Source of the DNA: Chitinophaga sp.
Lineage (GTDB): Bacteria; Bacteroidota; Bacteroidia; Chitinophagales; Chitinophagaceae
Direction: 5' to 3'
Assembly: GCF_017745275.1 (NCBI RefSeq)
Contig: NZ_JAGHZS010000002.1
Location: 62,001 to 126,000 of the forward strand
Length of the DNA stretch: 64,000 nucleotides
A program made the position numbers and the translations under genes. The notes under the pieces were generated by a model. It was given only the letters and a program-made list of their open reading frames with translations, did no database searches and had not been told where the DNA came from. Positions 8,981 to 16,507 of the stretch are shown here, one piece after another (the first letter of the stretch is position 1; every line of letters begins with the position of its first letter).

Positions 8981-9525
8981 TCGGAGGAGCTAGTGGAGGA
9001 CGAAAAATACAACCACCTGCAAAAATGCCGCATACCCGCCCTACTACAGATTTAGCAAAGGGAGGATTATTTAATATCATTGAGAACAATCTTGATATTC
9101 CATCTTTAAAAACACTGGATATTTTTGGCGGTACCGGAAGCATCAGCTATGAGCTGGCTTCCAGGGGAGCTACAGATATGACCATCGTAGAGAAAGACCC
9201 TGCTATGGCGGCGTTTATCAGCAAAACAGCCCAGGGTTTAGGGATTACCACCCTTAAAACGGTGAAAATGGACGTTTTTAAGTACCTCGAGCACTGTACA
9301 GAGAAATTTGACCTGATCTTCGCTGATCCGCCGTATATGATGGAAACGCTGGACCAGTTACCATTACTGGTATTTGAAAAGGAGTTGCTGAATCCGGAAG
9401 GGTGGCTCGTTGTAGAGCATACACAGCACGGCAAATTCCAGGACTATTCCTATTATCGGTCTGAGAGGAACTACGGTGCTACGGTTTTCTCTATTTTTAT
9501 TAACCGCGAAGCATTAAAACGCTGA
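8971..9525 (+). CDS. rsmD: 16S rRNA (guanine(966)-N2)-methyltransferase
   Basis: SAM-dependent methyltransferase that modifies G966 of 16S rRNA in the assembling small subunit. The start MRIIGGASGGRKIQPP is the RsmD signature, RPTTDLAKGGLFNII follows, the SAM motif is LDIFGGTGSISYELASRGA (about 49-67) and the catalytic motif DPPY is at 119-122. The 184-residue length is normal. The start overlaps the DUF3822 gene by 10 nt and coaD follows 16 nt after the stop. Confidence 0.95.
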   Translation: MRIIGGASGGRKIQPPAKMPHTRPTTDLAKGGLFNIIENNLDIPSLKTLDIFGGTGSISYELASRGATDMTIVEKDPAMAAFISKTAQGLGITTLKTVKMDVFKYLEHCTEKFDLIFADPPYMMETLDQLPLLVFEKELLNPEGWLVVEHTQHGKFQDYSYYRSERNYGATVFSIFINREALKR

Positions 9526-9541
9526 TAGTAATTTATACATC

Positions 9542-10018
9542 ATGAGAACATGTTTATTCCCAGGTACATTCGATCCCATTACCCTGGGCCATACGGATGT
9601 AATCAGCCGTGGGCTTGATTTGTTTGATCGCCTGGTGATAGGCATCGGTGTAAACAGCAGCAAGACGCCAATGTTTGCACTGGAAGAGCGGATGGCATGG
9701 ATTAAGGAAATTTATAAAGATGACGCCCGCGTGGAGGTTACTTCTTACTCCGGTCTTACCATTGATTTCTGTAAAAAAATAGATGCCCGTTTTATTTTGC
9801 GGGGCATCCGCAACATAGGCGATTTCGAATATGAGAAAGCCATTGCCGACGTAAACCGGACTCTTGCCCCCCACATTGAAACTATTTTTTTAAGCACCGC
9901 ATTACAATATTCCAGTATTGCCTCTACGCTGGTGCGGGATATTTACCGTTATGGGGGAGATGTAACCTCTTTTCTCCCAGAGGCAGTAATAGCAGGGATT
10001 AAGCGTATTAAGCAATAA
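9542..10018 (+). CDS. coaD: Phosphopantetheine adenylyltransferase (CoA biosynthesis)
   Basis: Transfers AMP from ATP to 4'-phosphopantetheine, the penultimate step of CoA synthesis. The nucleotidyltransferase signature FPGTFDPITLGH with its T-x-G-H is at residues 6-17. RFILRGIRNIGDFEYE and SSIASTLVRDIYRYGGDVTSFLP are the other conserved blocks. At 158 residues it has the usual length. It is the third gene of the DUF3822-rsmD-coaD-thioesterase run, with 16-21 nt gaps. Confidence 0.97.
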   Translation: MRTCLFPGTFDPITLGHTDVISRGLDLFDRLVIGIGVNSSKTPMFALEERMAWIKEIYKDDARVEVTSYSGLTIDFCKKIDARFILRGIRNIGDFEYEKAIADVNRTLAPHIETIFLSTALQYSSIASTLVRDIYRYGGDVTSFLPEAVIAGIKRIKQ

Positions 10019-10039
10019 ATTTTTTTAAAGATAACTGAT

Positions 10040-10471
10040 ATGAAAACGATCTGGCATTCAACCCAAATTTCACTGGACCAACTCAACGAAATGGGCAGCA
10101 ACACCATGGCGGCGTATTTGGGAATGGAGTTCACAGAAATAGGGCCGGATTATCTTAAACTGATGATGCCGGTAGATCACAGAACCGTACAGCCGTATGG
10201 GTTATTGCATGGTGGGGCGTCTGCTGCATTGGCGGAAACAGTTGGTAGCGTGGCATCGGGACTGATTATTGATCCGGAGAAACAGATTTGTGTAGGTATG
10301 GAAATCAATGCCAATCATGTGAGAGGAGTAAAGAGTGGCTATGTACATGCCTGTGCCAGACCTTTGCATATTGGCTCCAACAGCCATGTGTGGGATATCC
10401 GTATTACAGACGACCAGCATAAACTGGTATGTGTAAGCCGCCTTACGGTGGCTATCCTGGCGAAACGTTAA
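10040..10471 (+). CDS. Hotdog-fold acyl-CoA thioesterase, MenI/EntH-like
   Basis: A 143-residue single hotdog domain. The conserved LLHGGASAALAETVGS and LHIGSNSHVWDIRI blocks closely resemble E. coli YdiI (MenI, DHNA-CoA hydrolase) and EntH. Menaquinone is the main quinone in Bacteroidota, so hydrolysis of 1,4-dihydroxy-2-naphthoyl-CoA is a reasonable guess, but specificity in this family is broad. No men genes adjoin. It lies 21 nt after coaD as the last gene of the run and ends at a hairpin shared with the convergent Nudix gene. Confidence 0.88.
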   Translation: MKTIWHSTQISLDQLNEMGSNTMAAYLGMEFTEIGPDYLKLMMPVDHRTVQPYGLLHGGASAALAETVGSVASGLIIDPEKQICVGMEINANHVRGVKSGYVHACARPLHIGSNSHVWDIRITDDQHKLVCVSRLTVAILAKR

Positions 10472-10479
10472 TAAAGACC

Positions 10480-10515
10480 GGAGATTTAATGCTACGTAGA
10501 CAGCATTAAATCTCC
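10480..10515. terminator. Hairpin between convergent genes
   Basis: Perfect 14-bp stem GGAGATTTAATGCT (10480-10493) with its complement at 10502-10515 and an 8-nt loop. It sits between the thioesterase and Nudix stop codons. There is no T-run on either side, so its terminator role is inferred from stem strength and position. Confidence 0.6.
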
Positions 10516-10525
10516 CAGCCATCAC

Positions 10526-11146
10526 TTACAGATCGGAAGCCCTGAATACTTCCCGTATATTCTCATAAGAGAATTTCAGGTATTTGTCTACATGCTCCGG
10601 TTTAACCCATTGCACATCCTGGATATCTTCTTCAATTTGTGGTACAGTTAATTCAGTGCCGGTAAACTGCATACGGTACCAATGGGTATGTTTCAACACT
10701 TTTTTATTTTTCATCGGATAGTAGTGGAACGTTTCAATGATTTTATTTTCCAATGAAACGTTGTGCAGGCCTGTTTCTTCGGCTACTTCCCGGAGTGCGC
10801 AGGTTTCCAGGTCTTCCCCCGGATCCTGTTTCCCCTTTGGCAAATCCCATTTTCCTCTGCGGAACATCATCAGTACTTCTCCGGCAGGATTGGTGACGAG
10901 GCCGCCAGCAGCTACCAGGGTGGTAAAATGCAGGGATACTTTTTTAAAGAGTTGCTTTACATCAGGTGCAATAAAAACTGCTGCTTCTTTTTTTCCATCT
11001 TCCAGTTTTCGTAATACACTTTCCATTTTTTCAGGATTGGGGTTGTCGTATACTTTCACTTTTGCAAAGTGTTCCGGAATCGCGTTGGTATTGGCACTCA
11101 ATAGGAGTGGTCGCTCGTTGAGATAGATCGTAATAGTTGCTTGCAT
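10526..11146 (-). CDS. NUDIX hydrolase
   Basis: Cleaves a nucleoside diphosphate linked to another group. The Nudix box (GX5EX7REUXEEXGU) is seen from GKQDPGED through REVAEETGL at residues 105-127. The N-terminal 70 residues are a separate small domain (TIYLNERPLLLSANT, ESVLRKLEDGKKEAAVFIA) common in the Bacteroidota versions. Substrate unknown. A TAAATTTG -7 element on the minus strand at 11151-11158 ends only 4 nt before the ATG, so the transcript may be leaderless. It is divergent from pyrE across a long inverted repeat. Confidence 0.93.
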   Translation of the reverse strand: MQATITIYLNERPLLLSANTNAIPEHFAKVKVYDNPNPEKMESVLRKLEDGKKEAAVFIAPDVKQLFKKVSLHFTTLVAAGGLVTNPAGEVLMMFRRGKWDLPKGKQDPGEDLETCALREVAEETGLHNVSLENKIIETFHYYPMKNKKVLKHTHWYRMQFTGTELTVPQIEEDIQDVQWVKPEHVDKYLKFSYENIREVFRASDL

Positions 11147-11160
11147 GCCGCAAATTTAGA

Positions 11161-11270
11161 GAATTACAAATTACGAATTATGAATTACGGATTGGTGTGA
11201 AGATATTAGCGGGTACTTTGATTCCCGTTTACTATCTTCTTACAAATCCGGAATTCGTAATTTGTAATTC
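11161..11270. repeat. 110-bp intergenic inverted repeat, GAATTACG family, copy 2
   Basis: The left arm (11161-11193) consists of GAATTACA/GAATTACG-type words and the right arm (11244-11270) is complementary (AAATCCGGAATTCGTAATT). The 50-nt centre contains AGATATTAGCGGG and CCCGTTTACTATCTTCTTAC, which pair imperfectly. Length, arms and centre parallel copy 1 at 5239. It lies between the divergent Nudix and pyrE promoters and ends 2 nt before the pyrE -7 element, so it supplies that promoter's -33 region. Confidence 0.85.
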
Positions 11271-11272
11271 TT

Positions 11273-11280
11273 TATCTTTG
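11273..11280 (+). promoter_or_regulatory. -7 element of the pyrE promoter
   Basis: TATCTTTG is a perfect TAnnTTTG element 8 nt before the pyrE ATG, implying a leader of only a few nucleotides at most. No TTTG occurs at the expected 19-21 bp upstream; that position lies inside the inverted repeat. Confidence 0.55.
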
Positions 11281-11288
11281 GCGATCGT

Positions 11289-11924
11289 ATGAGTAAAGTA
11301 AGCGAAAAACAAGTTGCAGAAAAGTTACTGCAGGTGCAGGCCGTAAAATTAAGCCCTGCACAGCCTTTTACATGGGCTTCCGGCTGGAAATCGCCGATAT
11401 ATTGCGATAACAGGAAAGTTTTATCTTTTCCGTATGTACGCGATTATATTAAATCTGAACTGTGCAACCTGGTATTCGAAACTTTCCCGGATGCAGCGGT
11501 GATTGCCGGTGTAGCTACCGCAGGTATTCCTCACGGTGCGCTGGTAGCGGATCAGCTGAAACTGCCTTTTATCTATGTTAGATCCAAACCGAAAGAACAC
11601 GGTATGGGCAACCAGATAGAAGGAGTATTACAACCCGGTCAGCCTGTAGTAGTGGTGGAAGACCTGATATCTACCGGGAAAAGCAGCCTGGAAGCAGTAC
11701 AAGCCATTCGCGCAGCAGGTGGGGAAGTAATAGGTATGGTGTCTATCTTCAATTATGGTTTTGATATCGCAGTGAAGGCTTTTGAAGCAGCAGGTGTGCC
11801 TTTCCATTCACTCAGTAACTACAGTGCCATGATTGCGCTGGCAGAAGAGAAAGGAATTGTTTCCGCTGATGAAATTGCCACCTTGCAAGCCTGGAGAAGC
11901 GCGCCTGATCAATGGGGCAAGTAG
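11289..11924 (+). CDS. pyrE: Orotate phosphoribosyltransferase (pyrimidine synthesis)
   Basis: Joins orotate and PRPP to make OMP. FTWASGWKSPIYCDNRKVLSFP near residues 27-48 is the family's orotate/PRPP loop region. PFIYVRSKPKEHGMGNQIEG is the flexible catalytic loop, and the PRPP-binding motif VVVVEDLISTGKSSLEAV is at about 117-134. The length of 211 is normal. The HMA gene follows 52 nt downstream. Confidence 0.96.
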   Translation: MSKVSEKQVAEKLLQVQAVKLSPAQPFTWASGWKSPIYCDNRKVLSFPYVRDYIKSELCNLVFETFPDAAVIAGVATAGIPHGALVADQLKLPFIYVRSKPKEHGMGNQIEGVLQPGQPVVVVEDLISTGKSSLEAVQAIRAAGGEVIGMVSIFNYGFDIAVKAFEAAGVPFHSLSNYSAMIALAEEKGIVSADEIATLQAWRSAPDQWGK

Positions 11925-11976
11925 GAAAGAATTGTATATCACATTTTTTGTATATTCGGGTATTAATACTATAACT

Positions 11977-12354
11977 ATGCGTATCCTAAAATTAGTAATG
12001 TTGTTCCTGGTGACCAGTGTTGGTATGGCAACGGCACAGCAGAAACAGAAGGCTATTGAAACGGTAAAAATCAATACGCCTACGGTACAATGCGAGTCCT
12101 GCAAGAACCGTATTGAAAGATATATGTCGCACGAGGAAGGTGTACAGTCAGTGAAAGTTGATTTCAAAAAACACGTAACTACTGTAAAATACTATACTGA
12201 TCGTACCAACGTGGAGAATATCAAAACTGGTATTGCCAATGCAGGATATGACGCTGATAACGTAACTGCTAATCCTGAATCTTATGCGAAACTGCCTACC
12301 TGCTGCAAGAAGCCGGAAGATGGTGGTGGCATGGCCAAGGAAAAGAAGAACTAA
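11977..12354 (+). CDS. Exported heavy-metal-associated (HMA) domain protein
   Basis: The signal peptide MRILKLVMLFLVTSVGMATAQ is followed by an HMA ferredoxin-like fold with the metal-binding motif CESCKNRIE (about residues 38-46). VQSVKVDFKKHVTTVKY and IKTGIANAGYDAD complete the domain. The C-terminal tail carries another Cys pair (TCCKKPEDGGG). It probably binds Cu+ or Zn2+ in the periplasm; no transporter adjoins. I chose ATG at 11977 because the signal peptide begins there; the frame continues upstream into pyrE. A terminator hairpin follows at 12362. Confidence 0.88.
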   Translation: MRILKLVMLFLVTSVGMATAQQKQKAIETVKINTPTVQCESCKNRIERYMSHEEGVQSVKVDFKKHVTTVKYYTDRTNVENIKTGIANAGYDADNVTANPESYAKLPTCCKKPEDGGGMAKEKKN

Positions 12355-12361
12355 TATAGTC

Positions 12362-12422
12362 ATTGCCTTTAGCAGTTGATTTATCGTAAAAACGGTAAGT
12401 AATAGCTAAAGGCAATTTTATT
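12362..12422 (+). terminator. Terminator after the HMA gene
   Basis: 12-bp stem ATTGCCTTTAGC (12362-12373) pairs with 12405-12416 and is followed by TTTTATTTG. A small inner hairpin (CGTAAAAACG) sits in the loop. Confidence 0.75.
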
Positions 12423-12577
12423 TGTGATAGCCCTGATCGATATATATCTTAAAAATTACGGTTATTCCCATTCTGTTTAATCCGCTGAAACATCATCTTG
12501 CTGCCCTTCGGCAGACCTTCTCTCTTTATTCGCCCACTGATTTGTTTGTTCCATTACTGGCCCTGGGAGGTTCACAA

Positions 12578-12997
12578 ATGGATATGTATACTGGTTCGCT
12601 TTCTCCGGAAGAAATTTTTACGGAAATACGTATGCAACTGAAGGATGCTGGTATAGAAGGCCGTGGTGGCTATGAAGCCTGGTTGGCGCAAAGAAACCAT
12701 TATGCCACGCTGGTATTATCAGATACCTCGAAATGGATATTGCGATTGGCGGCGGATAAAGCACATTATATCCACCTGCATCCGGGAAGATATAGCCCTC
12801 ATACGCTCCGGGTGAAAGCAGCAGCGCTTAAAACAGCTTTGGCCTGGTGGGTAGCAAAGCAACACCGGACGTTAACGGGGAATCTGCTGGAAGATCTGAA
12901 CCGGGTAAGAAATGAAATAAGGTTGTCTCCGCTTAGAAATGCAGCGGAAAGTAATCACATCCTGGAAATAATGGCTTTATTATCAGAAGAAGTTTAA
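12578..12997 (+). CDS. Hypothetical protein, about 139 residues
   Basis: I do not recognise a family. The start at 12578 (MDMYTGSLSPEEIFTEIRMQ) is preceded by GGGAGG 7-8 nt upstream; a TTG at 12542 would add 12 residues but lacks support. The protein is soluble and helix-rich, with EEIFTEIRMQLKDAGIEGRGGYEAWL, a central LVLSDTSKWILRLAADKAHYIHLHPG, and a C-terminal EDLNRVRNEIRLSPLRNAAE. Codon use resembles its neighbours. It is convergent with the LEA-like gene and the two coding ends overlap by 15 nt. Confidence 0.7.
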   Translation: MDMYTGSLSPEEIFTEIRMQLKDAGIEGRGGYEAWLAQRNHYATLVLSDTSKWILRLAADKAHYIHLHPGRYSPHTLRVKAAALKTALAWWVAKQHRTLTGNLLEDLNRVRNEIRLSPLRNAAESNHILEIMALLSEEV

Positions 12998-13438
12998 GGC
13001 CTGTTTGGTTTCGCATTTAATAGGGAAGGGTAGGAAAATACCGCCTTTACCTACTTTGCAATTCCCGGTTGCCTTAATGGTAACTTCTTTATTGGAGAAT
13101 GCGCTTAGTGCATTTTTGAAAACATTTCCCATATTCACTTCCAGTTTTACCGGGAAGTAAAAAGTATCCCTGGCTGGGATGGCGATGGTGGTATCCTGCA
13201 TGGAATGGCCGACTTCGGTATCGTCAATGAACAAATCGAAATTGGCGTCTTTTAACTGCAGTCGGAAATTATTAGGGTTATAATATGCCAGGGTCATCCG
13301 TACAATACTTTTGCTCATACCGAGCTCGGCCAGGTCGACGCCGGCTACTCTCACAAACTGTAAATCTTTCGTTTTTTCGCAAGAGCTTGCTACTCCCCAA
13401 ATGGCAAACACAACTATTAATACGCGCAACAATTTCAT
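12983..13438 (-). CDS. LEA type 2 (LEA14-like) lipoprotein
   Basis: The lipoprotein signal MKLLRVLIVVFAIWGVASSC has a lipobox ending at Cys20. The mature part resembles LEA14/WHy domains: VRMTLAYYNPNNFRLQLKDANFDLFIDD, then TTIAIPARDTFYFPVKLEV. These are fibronectin-like beta sandwiches linked to desiccation or membrane stress in other organisms. It is 151 residues long, with one domain. It is convergent with the previous gene (15-nt overlap). The specific role is unknown. Confidence 0.82.
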   Translation of the reverse strand: MKLLRVLIVVFAIWGVASSCEKTKDLQFVRVAGVDLAELGMSKSIVRMTLAYYNPNNFRLQLKDANFDLFIDDTEVGHSMQDTTIAIPARDTFYFPVKLEVNMGNVFKNALSAFSNKEVTIKATGNCKVGKGGIFLPFPIKCETKQALNFF

Positions 13439-13843
13439 CGGCTGACCAGGTATTTTAATTTATGTAAACCTACTGCAAAGGTTTTAGTTATCAAAAAAGA
13501 GTAATTGAATTGGGAAACTTTTAACGGAGTAATAAGCGGGCAGCCGGAAAGAATAAAATATTAAACACATATAAATAAAAGGGTGTTTTAAAAAAATAGT
13601 TTATCTTCACATTTCCTCCTCTGCTCGCTAAAAATGAACACAAAAGCGACTAATATCTTTAGTATTTTTGCATTTTGGAAACTTTTGACTGGAAAAGTAT
13701 CATGCTAAATAGCTTAGCATATGATTAATAATTCTATGAGCTGTTAATCATTTACTTAAAGTTAATTGTTAAACATTTATGTATAAGTGATTGTCAGGTG
13801 AGATAAACCATTTTTCTACATCCGGCTATAAAATTTTGACATT
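13439..13843. other. 405-bp AT-rich gene-free stretch
   Basis: No coding frame of note was found. It contains TATTTTTG near 13663, a possible -7 element without an obvious TTTG partner, and a small hairpin ATGCTAA/TTAGCAT near 13702-13720. It probably holds the promoters of the divergent LEA-like and WbqC genes. Confidence 0.6.
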
Positions 13844-14470
13844 ATGACAGAGAATGCAGAAGAGAAGATATTATTGATTGAATCCCAATATTTTCCACCA
13901 ATTGATGCATATAAAGCTTTAGTTGAACACGATATATTACAGATTGAGAAATATGAGCACTATCAAAAGCTCAGTTACCGGAACCGTTGTTACGTAGCTG
14001 GCCCAAATGGCAGGATGATTTTAAGTGTGCCTTTATCAAGAGGGAAGAATCAGCGGACAGTGATGAAAGATGTCCGGATCAGCAACGAAGAGAAATGGCA
14101 GGACCTGCATTGGAAAACGCTGGTGTCTGCTTATCGCCGCTCTCCCTGGTTCGAATATTATGAAGCCGAGTTACAGGAATTATACGAACGGCCGTTTAAC
14201 TTTTTGCTCGACTGGAACCTCGCTTGTTTTGAGTGGGCCAATAGCAAGCTCGGCATTTTGATACCCATTACATTTACCGAAAGCTATCAGAAAGAAGTGG
14301 CAGGAGTAACGGATGCGAGAGAAAGTATTTTGCCGGGAGCCGTAGAAGTGGGTGAACCAACATACACCCAGGTGTTCCAGGACCGTACCGGGTTTATTTC
14401 CGGCCTTAGTATACTGGACCTGCTTTTTTGTGAAGGAAAACAGGCCCTGAGCGTCATCCGACGGGGTTAA
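13844..14470 (+). CDS. WbqC family protein
   Basis: A 208-residue soluble protein matching the WbqC-like family: LIESQYFPPIDAYKALVEHD near the N-terminus, YRNRCYVAGPNGRMILSVPL, and LHWKTLVSAYRRSPWFEYYE in the middle. The family occurs in O-antigen and glycolipid loci, where some members are thought to make or modify glycine-linked sugars. No glycosyltransferase adjoins here. Function is therefore uncertain. The structured region at 14525 follows 55 nt after its stop. Confidence 0.82.
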   Translation: MTENAEEKILLIESQYFPPIDAYKALVEHDILQIEKYEHYQKLSYRNRCYVAGPNGRMILSVPLSRGKNQRTVMKDVRISNEEKWQDLHWKTLVSAYRRSPWFEYYEAELQELYERPFNFLLDWNLACFEWANSKLGILIPITFTESYQKEVAGVTDARESILPGAVEVGEPTYTQVFQDRTGFISGLSILDLLFCEGKQALSVIRRG

Positions 14471-14524
14471 TAAATTATCAATAATATTATTTAACTAGCT
14501 GGTTTGTAATTGTTTGTATATTTG

Positions 14525-14692
14525 CCCGGGTAATTGTGCTGTTTTAAGCAACACCTCCCGAAAAAAATTAAGGTGGCAATCAACAAAATATTTAGATTTG
14601 CAACCTATTTTGCTGGGGTTCGAACTGACGTAGGTGTGTAAACCAGGAGTTTCCCAGTAAGGGAAAAAAGGAATGTTATCCTGTTTTTTTTC
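14525..14692 (+). ncRNA. Candidate structured RNA (leader or independent sRNA)
   Basis: A perfect -7 element TATATTTG (14517-14524) precedes about 165 nt with three hairpins. Hairpin 1 is at 14527-14560 (CGGG with CCCG, inner TGTGCT with AGCAACA). Hairpin 2 is at 14571-14606 (AGGTGGCAATC with GATTTGCAACCT). Hairpin 3 is at 14613-14657 (CTGGG with CCCAG, inner AACT with AGTT and GGT with ACC). An A-tract, AGGA/TCCT stem and eight T residues (14684-14691) end it like a terminator, 37 nt before the decarboxylase start. No reading frame spans it. It does not match 4.5S RNA, tRNA or tmRNA by eye. It could be an attenuating leader of the decarboxylase gene or a free RNA. Confidence 0.5.
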
Positions 14693-14728
14693 TATTAATA
14701 ATTCCTAAAAATTCATTTGTAGTACTAA

Positions 14729-16129
14729 ATGAACAACACCTACACAGACCTCGTTAAACAGACCTTTGAATTTCCCCAGGAGGGCTTTGAAGTAAAAGAC
14801 AACTACCTGGAATTTAATGGTTTGGACATTAAGGCTTTGATTGACAAGTATGGAACTCCATTTAAGTTGACCTACCTTCCTAAAATCGGAATGCAGATCA
14901 ACAAAGCAAAGAAGATGTTCCAGGATGCTATCAAAAAGAACAGGTACGATGGAGAGTATTTCTATTGTTATTGTACTAAAAGCTCGCATTTCTCCTTTAT
15001 AATGGAAGAAACGCTGAAGCATGGTGTACACATCGAAACTTCTTTCGCTTATGACATCGATATCGTCAATAAGCTGTATGAGCGGAAAAAGATCAACAAA
15101 GAAACTTATGTGATCTGTAATGGATTTAAGACCAAAGCTTATACGAGAGCTATTGCGCGATTGATCAACAGTGGTTTTAAGAATGTAATACCCGTACTGG
15201 ATAATAAAGAGGAGCTGGAAGACTACAAGCGGAATGTTAGAACCAAAGACAAAGTGAAGCTGGGGCTGCGTGTAGCAGCGGAAGAGGAGCCAAGTTTTGA
15301 TTTCTATACCTCCCGTTTAGGTATTCCTCCGCGTGATATCCTGGAGTATTATGTAGATAAACTCAAAGGCAATGAGAAGTTTGAGCTGAAAATGCTGCAC
15401 TTCTTTATGAATAAGGGGATCAAGGACGATATCTACTATTGGAGCCAGTTTAACCGTGTAATGAACCTTTACTGCCAACTGAAGAAGATCTGTCCGGAGC
15501 TGGATAGCATCAACGTAGGTGGTGGCTTCCCGATTAAACACTCTTTAGGTTTCGACTACGACTATAATTACATCGTGAATGAAATTGTAGCCAACATTAA
15601 GAGCATGTGTAAAAAGAACAAGGTACCAGTACCTAATATTTACACAGAGTTCGGTTCCTTTACAGTGGGAGAGAGCGGTGCGGTTATTTATAGCGTGGTT
15701 GGTGAAAAAATGCAGAATGACAGGGAGTCCTGGTACATGATTGACAGCTCTTTCATTACCACATTACCGGATACCTGGGGCATTGGCGAAAAGTTCCTGA
15801 TGTTGCCTATTAATAAGTGGGACCAGGAATACCAGGAGGTACATCTCGGTGGACTTACCTGCGATGGATACGATTTTTACACTTCTGAGGAACATATAAA
15901 TGCGGTGTTCCTGCCTAAACAGCAGGCATCAGGCGAACCGTTGTATATTGGATTTTTCCATACAGGCGCCTACCAGGATCAGCTGAGCGGGTATGGTGGT
16001 ATTAAACACTGCCTGATTCCTTCGCCCAAGCATGTGATTGTAGGGTACGACAAAAACGGTCAGTTGAAAGATTGGTTGTATGCGAAAGAGCAGACTTCCC
16101 AGAGCATGTTAAAGATTTTGGGTTATTAA
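14729..16129 (+). CDS. PLP-dependent Orn/DAP/Arg decarboxylase (group IV), probable arginine decarboxylase
   Basis: Alanine-racemase-fold decarboxylase. The PLP lysine is in YCYCTKSSHFSF (Lys84). The glycine-rich phosphate loop is INVGGGFPIKH, EFGSFTVGESGAVIY corresponds to the EPGR region, and the catalytic Cys lies in GLTCDGYDFYT near the C-terminus. HFFMNKGI replaces the usual His-x-Gly-Ser motif. Bacteroidota proteins of this size (466 residues) are usually annotated as arginine decarboxylase, the first step to polyamines, but ornithine or lysine as substrate cannot be excluded. It has an unusual structured region upstream and a strong terminator at 16155. Confidence 0.8.
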   Translation: MNNTYTDLVKQTFEFPQEGFEVKDNYLEFNGLDIKALIDKYGTPFKLTYLPKIGMQINKAKKMFQDAIKKNRYDGEYFYCYCTKSSHFSFIMEETLKHGVHIETSFAYDIDIVNKLYERKKINKETYVICNGFKTKAYTRAIARLINSGFKNVIPVLDNKEELEDYKRNVRTKDKVKLGLRVAAEEEPSFDFYTSRLGIPPRDILEYYVDKLKGNEKFELKMLHFFMNKGIKDDIYYWSQFNRVMNLYCQLKKICPELDSINVGGGFPIKHSLGFDYDYNYIVNEIVANIKSMCKKNKVPVPNIYTEFGSFTVGESGAVIYSVVGEKMQNDRESWYMIDSSFITTLPDTWGIGEKFLMLPINKWDQEYQEVHLGGLTCDGYDFYTSEEHINAVFLPKQQASGEPLYIGFFHTGAYQDQLSGYGGIKHCLIPSPKHVIVGYDKNGQLKDWLYAKEQTSQSMLKILGY

Positions 16130-16154
16130 AAAAATGGGTTAGTAATCCTACTGA

Positions 16155-16190
16155 AAGCCCCCCGATTATTCGGGGGGCTTATTTTTTTTC
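16155..16190 (+). terminator. Rho-independent terminator of the decarboxylase gene
   Basis: Perfect 10-bp GC-rich stem AAGCCCCCCG (16155-16164) with CGGGGGGCTT (16171-16180), followed by ATTTTTTTT. Confidence 0.93.
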
Positions 16191-16210
16191 ATTTTTTCTC
16201 TCAGTATGAT

Positions 16211-16239
16211 AAAAAAAGGCTTTCATTTTAGTGAAAGCC
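16211..16239 (-). terminator. Terminator of the kinase-like membrane gene
   Basis: Read on the minus strand, the stem GGCTTTCA/TGAAAGCC (16218-16225 with 16232-16239) is followed by seven T residues (16211-16217). It is tail to tail with the decarboxylase terminator. The remaining 16240-16507 is AT-rich with nothing I can name. Confidence 0.8.
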
Positions 16240-16507
16240 CTATCATGGCATAGGTTAGATGATATTCACCGGCATAAGGGAAAATAGGAGATGAATATTT
16301 TGTACTGCAAAGATATGTCTCTCCTTTGCCACTGGTAAGCCCCGAAAGTTGTAATTTTTTCTAATCTTGTTTTGGCAAGAATACTTGTATTAGCAACAAT
16401 ATATTATCATGTTGCCCCCAAATGACACGAATGGTAATATTTACTTATCAATATAGTGTTAGAAAAACTAATATGATAGCTTTATTGCATAACACAGATG
16501 TGTAGTC

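Noticed and set aside
14613..14640. A tRNA or tmRNA fragment suggested by GGTTCGAAC near 14618
   Set aside because: The GGTTCGAA resembles a T arm, but no acceptor stem, D arm or anticodon stem can be drawn around it.
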